NCBI GenBank assembly: GCA_965601475.1
Contig: OZ271832.1
Coordinates: forward strand, 2,232,001-2,296,000
Direction: 5' to 3'
Length of the DNA: 64,000 nucleotides
Source of the DNA: JAWPMT01 sp965601475
Lineage (GTDB): Bacteria; Bacteroidota; Bacteroidia; Cytophagales; Cyclobacteriaceae
A model generated the notes under the pieces. It was not told where the DNA came from. It saw only the letters and a list, made by a program, of their open reading frames with translations, and did no database searches. The position numbers were made by a program, and so were the translations under genes. This document shows, in pieces, positions 43,983 through 52,444 of the stretch (positions are counted from its first letter, which is position 1; the number at the start of each line of letters is the position of its first letter).

Positions 43983-44401
43983 TGCTGGCTCAGGAGGTAT
44001 ATGACCAGATGATGAAGACCGACCACTGTAGCCGATGGATGGGTGTGTCGCCGGTTCTCATCGAAGAAGGTCACTGCATCATTGAGATGACGGTGAAGCA
44101 GGACATGCTCAATGGTTTTGGCATCCTTCACGGTGGAATCGCCTATGCATTCGCCGATAGCGCGTTTGCCTTTGCTTCGAATTCGTACGGACGAATCTCG
44201 GTATCCATCAATGGATCCATGAGTTTTGCCAAATCAGCCTGGCAGGGTGATACATTGATCGCCGAAGCCAAAGCCCTGAATGTTGGGAACAAGACGGCGG
44301 ACTTCGAGGTGATCATCACTCGCAAGGGTGATGGAGAAAAGCTATATTTTTTCAGGGGAACGGTCTACAGAACTTCAAAAACCGTAATTCCTACTGAATG
44401 A
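43982..44401 (+). CDS. paaI: Hydroxyphenylacetyl-CoA thioesterase
   Basis: The 139-residue hotdog-fold thioesterase shows LNGFGILHGGIAYAFADSAFAFASNSYG, the conserved HGG-D/S block of PaaI. It is thought to rescue CoA from dead-end CoA esters formed by the pathway. It starts on the last base of paaH. After it comes a 178-base gap with the structured element at 44469-44547. Confidence 0.93.
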   Translation: MLAQEVYDQMMKTDHCSRWMGVSPVLIEEGHCIIEMTVKQDMLNGFGILHGGIAYAFADSAFAFASNSYGRISVSINGSMSFAKSAWQGDTLIAEAKALNVGNKTADFEVIITRKGDGEKLYFFRGTVYRTSKTVIPTE

Positions 44402-44468
44402 ACGCAAGAATTGACAAAAAGGGGACTGACGGCGTCGGATTGTACTCGCGCATCGGCTTAGGGATGGT

Positions 44469-44547
44469 GGGGAGTGCCAAGGACTTGTGCGGACAGCCCG
44501 GCGCGCCTTGTGCTGGGAGGTACGAGCAGACCAAGGCAGGAAGCCCC
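44469..44547 (+). ncRNA. Candidate structured RNA element in the leader of paaZ
   Basis: Four nested helices can form in one continuous arm. GGGG (44469-44472) pairs with CCCC (44544-44547) and TGCC (44475-44478) with GGCA (44535-44538). CTTGTGC (44484-44490) pairs with GTACGAG (44520-44526) and CCCGGCGCG (44497-44505) with TGTGCTGGG (44509-44517, three G-U pairs). Internal loops separate them. The segment is more GC-rich than its surroundings and ends 32 bases before the paaZ start. It could be a cis-regulatory element, a processing signal or an attenuator; I do not recognise a known riboswitch core. Confidence 0.45.
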
Positions 44548-44579
44548 GGATATTGACAAAACATTAACAAGAGCCCAGA

Positions 44580-47075
44580 ATGAAGAAACTAGAAAACTTT
44601 GCGATTGGCCGGTGGGTAAGCCCGGAGGGCGATGGAATCCCCCAGTACAACGCAGTAACGGGTGAGCTAATTGCCGTTTGTGGCAGCGAGGGACTGGCCT
44701 TCGATGAAATGGCGCGATATGGCCGTGAGGTCGGCAACGCCAACTTACGAAAAATGACCTTCCAGGAAAGAGGGATGATGCTCAAAAAACTGGCACTCTT
44801 TCTCAACAAACGCAGGTTGGAGTACTACCCGGTGAGCTACCAAAGCGGAGCGACAAAAGCCGACAGCTGGATTGACATCGACGGAGGAATCGGCACCTTG
44901 TTTGCCTATGCAAGCCTGCGCAAGCAGTTTCCCAATACGCCCTTTCACGTGGATGGCGAGCTGGCCAACTTGTCGCGAGAAGGCACTTTCATGGGCCATC
45001 ACATCATGGTACCCAAACGCGGTGTGGCAGTACACATCAATGCCTTCAACTTTCCTATCTGGGGTATGCTGGAGAAATGCGCTGTGAACTGGCTGGCGGG
45101 AATGCCCGCTATCGTCAAAGCGGCGGAACCCACCTCCTACCTGACCCAGGCCATGGTGAAAGACATCATTGATGCAGGCTTATTGCCTGAGGGGGCTCTG
45201 CAGCTGGTCTGCGGCCCCGGTGAAGGTATACTGGACCCGTTGGATGATCAGGATATTGTGACATTCACGGGATCGGCCAGTACGGGAAGGATGCTCAAGT
45301 CACATCCCAACATCATCAACAATGCCATCCCTTTCAATATGGAGGCGGACAGTCTCAACGCCGCCGTGCTGGGAGAAGATGCTGTGCCTGGCACACCAGA
45401 ATTTAACTTGTTTGTGAAGGAAGTACGCAAGGAGATTACCGTGAAATGCGGCCAGAAGTGCACAGCCATACGTCGAATCATTGTTCCCGAAGCGTTGGTT
45501 CAGGACTTCCAGATCGCGCTGGGCAAGCAATTGCAGAAGGTGGTGATTGGCAGTCCCGAGGAAGAAAGCGTCCGCATGGGCTCTCTGGTTAGCAAGGAGC
45601 AAGTTGAAGAGGTCAATCGTCGGGTGGGAGAGTTGCTCGAGGAGAGTAGCCTGGTCATTGGCGACAAGGACAGCCTACCTGAAATCGTCGGTGCTGATGG
45701 TGAGAAAGGCGCCTTTTATTCACCGTTGGTTTTTCTCAATGAACGCCCTTTTGAAAATACCAAAGTGCATACAACAGAGGCTTTTGGGCCTGTATCCACG
45801 ATATTACCTTACAAGGACCTGGACGAGGCTATCAGACTTTCACAAATGGGCAAAGGGTCGCTGGTCAGCTCCATCACGACTTTCAACGACGACATCGCGA
45901 GGGACTTCACGTTGGAAGCAGCCACACACCATGGCCGCATATTGGTACTCAACCGGGAATCTGCCGTAGAAAGTACAGGTCATGGTTCTCCTATGCCGCT
46001 GCTCTCCCATGGTGGCCCCGGACGAGCCGGAGGAGGTGAAGAGATGGGTGGTGCACGCGGTGTGAAACACTACCTGCAGCGGTGCGCTGTACAGGGGACG
46101 CCAACAACGCTTACAGCCATTACCGCTCAGTACCAGCCTGGGGCCAAGGTGCAGGAAGCGCCCATGCATCCCTTCCGCTACCATTTTGAGGACATCCAAC
46201 CGGGTATGTCCATCACCACACATAAGCGTACGGTGACGGATACGGACATTATCAATTTCGCCAACCTGACGTGGGATCACTTTTATGCGCATACGGACAT
46301 TACTTCTCTGCAAGGAACGATCTTCGAAAGGCGGGCGGCCCATGGCTATTTCCTGCTATCCGCCGGAGCAGGCCTCTTTGTAGATCCAGGCAAAGGCCCT
46401 GTCGGTGCCAATTATGGCCTAGACGAATGTCGTTTTCTGAGACCTATCTACCACAACGATACCATACAGGTGAGGCTCACCTGCAAGGAAAAAATCGATC
46501 GGGACAGCCGGGGTCGGGAATTCCCTTCGGGTGTGGTGAAGTGGTATGAAGAGATATTGGACGATGATGGCGAGTTGGTGGCATTTGCCACGATCCTCAC
46601 CCTGGTACAGAAGAAATGCCCTTTCCCCGATATCAGCCGTGAGTACCTGGTAGAGATGTTGGGGAAATTGACGGAAGGAACGAAGCCAGAGTGGGGAATC
46701 ATGACTCCCCAGCACATGGTGGAGCATGCTGAATTTTTCCACCGAATGGCCATTGGTGAAGAGGAAACTGAGATCACCACTCCGGAGAAGTACCTGGAAC
46801 GAACACAGGATTCCCTATTCAACTACAAGCCCATGCCCAGGTCTTTCGATCACCCGTTATTCAAAAAAGGTGAGACAGAAGACCTACGCTTTGCCAATCT
46901 TGAAGAAGCGAAAGCGGCACTGCTTCAAGCCTATGATAATTTCGAAACTTTTTTCAAGGAAAATCCAGGGAAAGAAACGCCCAATACCATCTTTGGCATG
47001 TTGAACAAAGAGCTATGGGATCTGCTGAACCGAAAGCACTTTCATCATCACTTTACGCAATTTGGATTGATTTAA
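44580..47075 (+). CDS. paaZ: PaaZ: oxepin-CoA hydrolase / aldehyde dehydrogenase with C-terminal DUF1569-like domain
   Basis: The 831-residue protein starts with an aldehyde dehydrogenase (about 1-515) with FTGSASTGRML, the catalytic Cys region TVKCGQKCTAIRRI and TEAFGPVSTILPY. A MaoC-type hydratase follows from residue 529 (HPFRYHFEDIQPG, then FANLTWDHFYAHTD). Together these open the oxepin ring and oxidise the aldehyde. E. coli PaaZ ends near 681, but here about 150 residues follow from C680. They contain WGIMTPQHMVEHAEFFHRM and NTIFGMLNKELWDLLNRKHF then HHHFTQFGL, which fit the DinB-like DUF1569 family. The fused domain's role is unknown. Confidence 0.94.
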   Translation: MKKLENFAIGRWVSPEGDGIPQYNAVTGELIAVCGSEGLAFDEMARYGREVGNANLRKMTFQERGMMLKKLALFLNKRRLEYYPVSYQSGATKADSWIDIDGGIGTLFAYASLRKQFPNTPFHVDGELANLSREGTFMGHHIMVPKRGVAVHINAFNFPIWGMLEKCAVNWLAGMPAIVKAAEPTSYLTQAMVKDIIDAGLLPEGALQLVCGPGEGILDPLDDQDIVTFTGSASTGRMLKSHPNIINNAIPFNMEADSLNAAVLGEDAVPGTPEFNLFVKEVRKEITVKCGQKCTAIRRIIVPEALVQDFQIALGKQLQKVVIGSPEEESVRMGSLVSKEQVEEVNRRVGELLEESSLVIGDKDSLPEIVGADGEKGAFYSPLVFLNERPFENTKVHTTEAFGPVSTILPYKDLDEAIRLSQMGKGSLVSSITTFNDDIARDFTLEAATHHGRILVLNRESAVESTGHGSPMPLLSHGGPGRAGGGEEMGGARGVKHYLQRCAVQGTPTTLTAITAQYQPGAKVQEAPMHPFRYHFEDIQPGMSITTHKRTVTDTDIINFANLTWDHFYAHTDITSLQGTIFERRAAHGYFLLSAGAGLFVDPGKGPVGANYGLDECRFLRPIYHNDTIQVRLTCKEKIDRDSRGREFPSGVVKWYEEILDDDGELVAFATILTLVQKKCPFPDISREYLVEMLGKLTEGTKPEWGIMTPQHMVEHAEFFHRMAIGEEETEITTPEKYLERTQDSLFNYKPMPRSFDHPLFKKGETEDLRFANLEEAKAALLQAYDNFETFFKENPGKETPNTIFGMLNKELWDLLNRKHFHHHFTQFGLI

Positions 47076-47085
47076 ATGAGGAAAG

Positions 47086-47649
47086 ATGGCCTTTATTGAA
47101 GTAATTGATCACGCGAATGCTACCGGAGATCTCAAAGAGATCTACGATGATCTGGTGAAGTCTCGGGGCAAGCTGGCCGAGGTACATAAAATTCAGAGCC
47201 TCAACCCCAGGTCCATCGTCAACCACATGGACCTCTACATGACGATCATGTTTGGCAAGTCGCCATTGAAGCGCTACCAAAGAGAAATGATCGCCGTGGT
47301 GGTCTCTGTAGCCAACCAATGTCCCTATTGCATTGAACACCACGGGGAAGCGCTGCAGCATTTCTGGAAAGACGAATCGCGCCTTGCGCAATTCAAGCAG
47401 GACTTCCGTAGGGTAGGCCTCGAGGATAACGATGTGGCCTTATGCGAATATGCACAGGCATTAACCCTGGAGCCCTATACCATTGACAAGCAGCACCATA
47501 TTGAAAAACTCTCGGGGCTGGGTTTTGAAGACCGCGCCATATTGGATGCGGCGCTGGTGGTGGCCTACTTCAACTTTGTCAACCGCCTGGTTCTGGGACT
47601 GGGTGTGGAATTGGAACAAGACGCAGGAAAAGGATATAATTATGACTGA
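47086..47649 (+). CDS. AhpD-like/carboxymuconolactone decarboxylase family protein
   Basis: The 187-residue protein has the peroxidase-related signature VSVANQCPYCIEHHGEAL, a CxxC plus His redox site as in AhpD. It is preceded by SPLKRYQREMIAVVV. AhpD-like proteins reduce peroxides through the paired Cys. It sits inside the paa operon, 10 bases after paaZ, and its end overlaps the next gene by eight bases. A protective role against peroxides or reactive intermediates leaking from the oxygenase is plausible but inferred. Confidence 0.88.
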   Translation: MAFIEVIDHANATGDLKEIYDDLVKSRGKLAEVHKIQSLNPRSIVNHMDLYMTIMFGKSPLKRYQREMIAVVVSVANQCPYCIEHHGEALQHFWKDESRLAQFKQDFRRVGLEDNDVALCEYAQALTLEPYTIDKQHHIEKLSGLGFEDRAILDAALVVAYFNFVNRLVLGLGVELEQDAGKGYNYD

Positions 47650-48400
47650 ACCTTACGTACGCACCATCACCCTGGACAAAGGGATTGCTGAAATTGAGTT
47701 TTTCCACCCGAGCCACAATTCATTGCCCAGCGATATCCTGGCGCAATTGGCATCGGCCATTGCCGCTTGCGATGACGATGATTCGGTCTCGGTGATCATA
47801 TTGCGTAGTGGCGGCGACAGGACGTTTTGTGCCGGGGCCAGCTTCGACGAGTTGATCACCATCAATGACCTGGCGACAGGTAAGCAATTTTTCTCTGGAT
47901 TTGCCAATGTCATCAATGCCTGCCGCAAGAGCCCCAAGCTGATCATCGGCCGTGTTCAAGGTAAGGCTGTAGGTGGCGGTGTGGGACTGGCTTCGGCAGT
48001 TGACTATTGCTTTGCTACACAATTCGCGTCCATCAAGTTGAGCGAACTCAACGTGGGGATCGGCCCATTCGTTGTGGGACCCGCTGTGGAACGAAAGATC
48101 GGGGTTTCCGCGGCCAGCCAACTGGCCATCAATGCTGACACCTTTTACGGTGCAGACTGGGCACTGGGTAAGGGCCTTTACGCAGAGGTACATGAGAGTC
48201 CCGAAAAAATGGATGAGGCCATCATGAAGTTGGCCAAATACCTGGCAGATACCAATCCTGAAGCGCGTACCGCAATCAAGCGTGCTTTCTGGTCAGGAAC
48301 TGAAGACTGGGACACCTTGCTCATGGAAAGGGCAGCTATGAGTGGTCAGCTCGTGTTGTCCGATTTCACCAAGAAAGCACTAGCGAGGTTTGCCAAATAG
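47642..48400 (+). CDS. Enoyl-CoA hydratase/isomerase family protein in the paa operon
   Basis: The ATG at 47642 overlaps the upstream stop by eight bases and gives 252 residues; the longer upstream frame is not credible. Crotonase motifs: GDRTFCAGASFDELI, GKAVGGGVGLASAVDYCFA and IKLSELNVGIGP. The second catalytic Glu (in SELN) is present, but the first Glu position is Gly (GGGVGLA). It occupies the paaF place, the 2,3-dehydroadipyl-CoA hydratase, yet that hydratase normally has both Glu residues. Its exact reaction is therefore uncertain. Confidence 0.88.
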   Translation: MTEPYVRTITLDKGIAEIEFFHPSHNSLPSDILAQLASAIAACDDDDSVSVIILRSGGDRTFCAGASFDELITINDLATGKQFFSGFANVINACRKSPKLIIGRVQGKAVGGGVGLASAVDYCFATQFASIKLSELNVGIGPFVVGPAVERKIGVSAASQLAINADTFYGADWALGKGLYAEVHESPEKMDEAIMKLAKYLADTNPEARTAIKRAFWSGTEDWDTLLMERAAMSGQLVLSDFTKKALARFAK

Positions 48401-48447
48401 AGGACGGCAATTACAGCTCGCAGATACGAAATCAGTACCTTGATCTC

Positions 48448-49044
48448 ATGATTTACGCATTCAAGGGTTTTATCCCCGTCATCGATCCCTCAGCTTTTGT
48501 TCATCCTCAGGCTGTGGTCGTGGGAGATGTACGTATCGGCAAGGATGTCTATGTCGGCCCTGGAGCGGCCATACGTGGTGACTGGGGCACCATCATCATC
48601 AAAGATGGCTGCAATGTGCAGGAGAACTGCACGATCCACATGTTCCCCAACAAAACGGTCATTCTCCACGAAGCTGCGCACATTGGTCACGGTGCTATCA
48701 TCCATGGTGCGGAGATCAGACGAAATGTGTTGGTCGGTATGAATGCTGTGATCATGGACGGCGTGCTCGTCGGAGAAGAATCCATTGTCGGGGCCCTGGC
48801 TTTTGTGAAAGCAGAAGAGCAGATACCGCCCAGAAGTATGGTGGTCGGCAACCCTGCAAAGGTCATCAAGCAAGTCTCCGATAAGATGATCGCCTGGAAG
48901 ACGGAAGGCACGAAACTATATCAGACCTTGCCCAAGGATTGCCAGGAAACGCTTGAAGAGGTGGAGCCTTTGCCAACGCTAACCCCTGACCGCGATCGGC
49001 AAAGGATAGAGGTAGATTACAAGCCGCTTAAGGAGACGAAGTAG
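48448..49044 (+). CDS. paaY: PaaY-like gamma-carbonic-anhydrase hexapeptide protein
   Basis: The 198-residue protein is a left-handed beta helix with hexapeptide repeats. It shows SAFVHPQAVVVGDVRIGKDV, VQENCTIHMFPNKTVILHE, HIGHGAIIHGAEI and PPRSMVVGNPAKVI. Three His residues (CTIHMF, HIGHG and IIHGA) fit the zinc site. PaaY has been described as a thioesterase that relieves dead-end CoA esters of the pathway. It is probably the last gene of the operon, 47 bases after the crotonase. Confidence 0.92.
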   Translation: MIYAFKGFIPVIDPSAFVHPQAVVVGDVRIGKDVYVGPGAAIRGDWGTIIIKDGCNVQENCTIHMFPNKTVILHEAAHIGHGAIIHGAEIRRNVLVGMNAVIMDGVLVGEESIVGALAFVKAEEQIPPRSMVVGNPAKVIKQVSDKMIAWKTEGTKLYQTLPKDCQETLEEVEPLPTLTPDRDRQRIEVDYKPLKETK

Positions 49045-49138
49045 ATTTCGTTGCAGGTATGGGTCTGCTGTCCTTTCCCCGGATTCAACGCCGGAGACAC
49101 ATTTCCCCTCTCGCCTGACTGAACCGAAAAAGACGAGC

Positions 49139-49720
49139 ATGTCCAAGTACGACAAAGAAACATTTTGTCCTAAAAGTCGAGCAGATTGGCGGAAGTGGTT
49201 GGAACGGAATCACCAGTCAAAGGAGTCTGTTTGGCTAATATATTTCAAGGTGTCGACCAAGTTGCCCTCCCTTACTTGGAGTGAAGCAGTCGATGAAGCA
49301 CTTTGTTTTGGATGGATCGATAGCATCAAAAAGCCCATTGACGAAAAAAGCTATATGCAGTATTTCAGCAAAAGGAAACCCACAAGCACATGGTCCAATA
49401 TCAACAAAATGAAAGTGGCTAACCTCATCCAAAACAACCTGATGATGCCTGCAGGCTTTCAGAGCATCGAAACTGCTAAAGAAAATGGGACGTGGTCAGT
49501 GATGGATGATATTGAAAATCTGATAATACCCGACGACCTCCAAGCCGCATTGAATGAGGATGAAAGGGCCATGGCATTTTTTGAGCGTCAGTCAAAGTCG
49601 ATGAAAAAAGGGCTGTTGCATTGGGTGGCATCTGCCAAAAGAATGGAAACAAGAAAAAAGAGAATCGCAGAAATTGCCCGGTCGGCGGCTAAAGGAACCA
49701 TACCTGACCAGCTTAGATAA
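49139..49720 (+). CDS. YdeI/OmpD-associated family protein
   Basis: The 193-residue protein matches the YdeI-like family (bacteriocin-protection/DUF1801-like). It has SRADWRKWLERNHQSKESVWL, the conserved block EAVDEALCFGWIDSIKKPID, FSKRKPTSTWSNINK and a late basic segment KGLLHWVASAKRMETRKKRI. Reported phenotypes in other bacteria concern resistance to antimicrobial peptides, but mechanism is not clear. It is monocistronic here, downstream of the paa operon. Confidence 0.85.
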   Translation: MSKYDKETFCPKSRADWRKWLERNHQSKESVWLIYFKVSTKLPSLTWSEAVDEALCFGWIDSIKKPIDEKSYMQYFSKRKPTSTWSNINKMKVANLIQNNLMMPAGFQSIETAKENGTWSVMDDIENLIIPDDLQAALNEDERAMAFFERQSKSMKKGLLHWVASAKRMETRKKRIAEIARSAAKGTIPDQLR

Positions 49721-49831
49721 AAATCGGATGCCCATGCGACGTCATTTTCGGAAAAGTGCTTGAACCCAAAATATAGGCCGGATAGACCACCCAGCTGAGA
49801 ACGGCATCGTTTTTGAGACTCATAAGGAAAC

Positions 49832-50341
49832 ATGTCAACCATGGCAACTCCAAAGTTCAATCGTCTTTTTTCAGTGCTATCAATCCTGATACTCCTATCA
49901 TGTAGTTCTGATGATGAAATCAAATTAGCGAACGATGACTATCTGGTTTTCGGACACTTCTATGGTGAATGCCTGGGAGAGCAGTGTATCGAAATCTATC
50001 GACTAGAGCAGACAAGACTGTTGGAGGACCTGAATGACAATTATCCCAATGGTACAGATTTTTACCAGGGTCAATTCATTCCACTTGAGGATGAGTTGTT
50101 CCGGGAAGCCAACACATTGTTGGAGTACTTTCCCACGGAGCTACTAAATGAATCAAGTCATGTCATTGGTCAACCGGATGCCGGTGATTGGGGCGGCCTA
50201 TACATCGAATACAAATCTGGTGTAAACCATGATTTCTGGCTATTGGATCTGATGGTGGATAATGTCCCTGAATACCTGCATGAATTCATAGAACAAGCCC
50301 GCACAACCACATCCAGGATTAGTACCGCCGGAGAGGACTAG
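49832..50341 (+). CDS. Small lipoprotein of unknown function
   Basis: The 169-residue product has a lipoprotein signal (FSVLSILILLSCSSDD, lipobox LLSC); the start could also be a few codons downstream at MATPKF. The mature part is acidic with two Cys in GECLGEQCIEIYRLEQ. This motif, followed by LLEDLNDNYP, recurs in my memory of small Bacteroidota lipoproteins but has no assigned function. Probably outer-membrane anchored. Confidence 0.65.
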   Translation: MSTMATPKFNRLFSVLSILILLSCSSDDEIKLANDDYLVFGHFYGECLGEQCIEIYRLEQTRLLEDLNDNYPNGTDFYQGQFIPLEDELFREANTLLEYFPTELLNESSHVIGQPDAGDWGGLYIEYKSGVNHDFWLLDLMVDNVPEYLHEFIEQARTTTSRISTAGED

Positions 50342-50682
50342 ACGGAGAGCGGTTCCTTAGAGGCTTCTCCTTCGTCGAAGTGACCTCGTGAGAAGAGCGT
50401 ATCTCGTCTGCTGCAGCAATCGATCCTCGAGGGGAGTAATTATTTAGCAACACCGATTGGCACGCAAATGAGCAGTTCATATAGTAGCTGAGGACGATAC
50501 AGATGATCAGCGGAATAACAGAACCGAAATACAAGCTCTACAAGCTTGAAACATGGAAATGAACCTCAGACTGGACCCGGGAAGAATGGTGAGTGCGACT
50601 GGATTCATGGGGCTAACTTCGCAGTCAGACCAATACGACTTCGCAAGTTTCGTACCTACAAAAGATTATGCCATTACCTCCT
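50342..50682. other. Intergenic stretch, no supported gene
   Basis: This 340-base region holds no convincing gene. A 52-codon open frame starts at 50553 and ends at 50711, overlapping the next gene start, without recognisable sequence. A minus-strand frame in 50342-50534 codes for low-complexity, Arg/Ser-rich sequence and may reflect a dispersed intergenic repeat. No tRNA or terminator could be supported. Confidence 0.5.
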
Positions 50683-51150
50683 ATGGAGAAGCTCATTACA
50701 TTCAAAACTAAAAACTACTTTGAGGGCGTCGTCTATGTCTTAGGATGGGCCTTCGGGCTCATCGGCGTGATGCTACTACTTACCAACTGGCTCCTATCTA
50801 CCATTTTTGGCTTCCTCGCTTTCCTGATCATCACGGCGCATTACAAGGTGACGATCAACTTGAATACCAGAGAAATTGACGACTTCCTTTTCATCATGGG
50901 TATGAGAGCACAAAAGGAAAGATTCAAGTACGAAACCCTTGATTACATCTATATCAGTCAGTCCAGGTACACGCAGCAGATGAACTATAAATCAATTTCC
51001 GCCACTGTGGCCGGCGAACTCTTCAACGCCTATTTGAAGTCGGATGCTGCCAATATCTTTCTGGGGGAGAGCAAAGATCTGACCAAATTGAAGGACAGGA
51101 TTAGACCACTGGCCGAGCAGCTGAACCTGGAAATCAAAAATCCTCAGTAA
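50683..51150 (+). CDS. Small membrane protein with PH-like soluble part
   Basis: The start at 50683 (MEKLITFKTKNYFEG) is preferred over an in-frame codon five residues upstream. The 155-residue protein has two closely spaced hydrophobic helices (about 13-30 and 35-52) followed by a soluble domain with REIDDFLFIMGMRAQKERFK and YETLDYIYISQSRY. The arrangement recalls bacterial PH-domain membrane proteins, but I could not match a named family. No operon partner. Confidence 0.65.
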   Translation: MEKLITFKTKNYFEGVVYVLGWAFGLIGVMLLLTNWLLSTIFGFLAFLIITAHYKVTINLNTREIDDFLFIMGMRAQKERFKYETLDYIYISQSRYTQQMNYKSISATVAGELFNAYLKSDAANIFLGESKDLTKLKDRIRPLAEQLNLEIKNPQ

Positions 51151-51220
51151 GTGACCAAGGACAATAGGTCAGCCAGCGGTTGGCTTCAATTGGTTTGCGA
51201 CAGGCCGAAACGCCGAACAA

Positions 51221-52210
51221 CTATCTGATGCGCACGAGTGCTCTGGCCTTCTTCCGGTTTTCGATATGCAAATGTGCCCCCGCAACATCTTCCAGAGGAT
51301 AGATCTCACCAATGGGTAATCCTTCCCAACCTTCTGAAAGCGCCTCGGCCAAATCCTCAACCGCCGCCTGCTTGGCTTCGGTACTGAAGTCATCGCTCCC
51401 CAGAAAAAAGATGGAAATGTTGGAGAAGACCAATGGCCAAAAGGGTACACTGGCAGGATTTTGATTCGTAGCATAGGTAGCAATTGATCCCCCTTGCCTT
51501 AGTACGGCAACGTCTGTTTCAATATTGGCCGCGAAGGCCACTTCGATGATGTGGTCGATACCGTCCGGATAATCTCCCAGGACCTTTTCTTTCAATGAAT
51601 CATCGACCAGGTAAACGTCATCCGCGCCGGCTTTCTTCGCGATTGCAACATCATCTGATTTCATAACCGTTGCCAACACCCTTGCTCCGGATTTTTTGGC
51701 CATGGCCACAGCACACTGTCCTACAGCCCCACTGCCACCCTGAACCATGACTACCTGGCCTGAGCGATTCAGACGAACCCCATCACCGCCCACATTGACC
51801 GAACGATGGGCCGTAATACCGGGAATTCCCATCTGAGCGGCTTGCTTCAGGTCCACATTTTCGGCGATTTCCACGACGTTGCTAAGCGGCACACAACATA
51901 GCTCCGCCGCCGTCCCGTACTGCCGGTACGACTGTGCCCCGTAACAGAGCACCTTCTTGCCAATCCAATTTTCATCTACGCCCTCACCTACCTTACGAAT
52001 GAAGCCGGCCCCATCACTATGCGGAATGACCCTATCATACGGCATGCCCATGCCGAAAGTATCTGCCCGTTTCTTCACTTCACCGGGATTCACCCCGGAA
52101 TAGTGCACTTCGATTTGAACTTCATCTTTTTGAGGAAGGACGTCATCCATCTCCTGAACCTGTAAAACTTCTTCGGCTTTGCCCTGTCGTGTGTAAAATG
52201 CTGCTTTCAT
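51221..52210 (-). CDS. NADPH:quinone oxidoreductase, zinc-independent MDR family
   Basis: The ATG at 52210 (MKAAFYTRQGKAEEVLQVQE) fixes a 329-residue medium-chain dehydrogenase; codons upstream to 52399 are not credible. It has the quinone-reductase layout: VNPGEVKKRADTFG, VIPHSDGAGFIRKVGEGVDE, and the NADPH motif VMVQGGSGAVGQCAVAMAKK. The C-terminal part ends GLPIGEIYPLEDVAGAHLHI. The Cys ligands of zinc alcohol dehydrogenases are absent. It may detoxify quinones or enones. Divergent from the LytTR regulator gene at 52445. Confidence 0.9.
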   Translation of the reverse strand: MKAAFYTRQGKAEEVLQVQEMDDVLPQKDEVQIEVHYSGVNPGEVKKRADTFGMGMPYDRVIPHSDGAGFIRKVGEGVDENWIGKKVLCYGAQSYRQYGTAAELCCVPLSNVVEIAENVDLKQAAQMGIPGITAHRSVNVGGDGVRLNRSGQVVMVQGGSGAVGQCAVAMAKKSGARVLATVMKSDDVAIAKKAGADDVYLVDDSLKEKVLGDYPDGIDHIIEVAFAANIETDVAVLRQGGSIATYATNQNPASVPFWPLVFSNISIFFLGSDDFSTEAKQAAVEDLAEALSEGWEGLPIGEIYPLEDVAGAHLHIENRKKARALVRIR

Positions 52211-52444
52211 GAAAATCCAATAGCTAAGTACGTAAGTTCTGAAAAAAGAATAAGAGTTGCCAAAAGCGATACGGACTCGACCAGATCGCTTTTTGAGAGC
52301 CCCTGCTCGCATGTCCACCGCTTTCCCTTCCTCAGCCTTTTCGGTTTCTGCAAGTTGGAAAGACAGAATCAAACCATTTCCAAAAAAGATTTTCTCCACT
52401 TTGCCCGATCTTTGCCATACAGACCAGAGCCTCGAATATCAACA

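Noticed and set aside
44474..44665. 63-codon plus-strand frame over the structured segment and paaZ start
   Set aside because: It covers the foldable region and overlaps paaZ out of frame; composition and lack of similarity argue that it is not coding.
47483..47641. N-terminal extension of the crotonase frame
   Set aside because: Sequence is Trp-rich out-of-frame translation of the AhpD-like gene; the ATG at 47642 fits the family start.
50342..50534. Minus-strand frame with hydrophobic start and Arg/Ser-rich tail
   Set aside because: Looks like chance translation of intergenic or repeat sequence, without a plausible protein.
50553..50711. 52-codon plus-strand frame with its own ATG
   Set aside because: It overlaps the next gene start and has no recognisable motif; too short to support alone.
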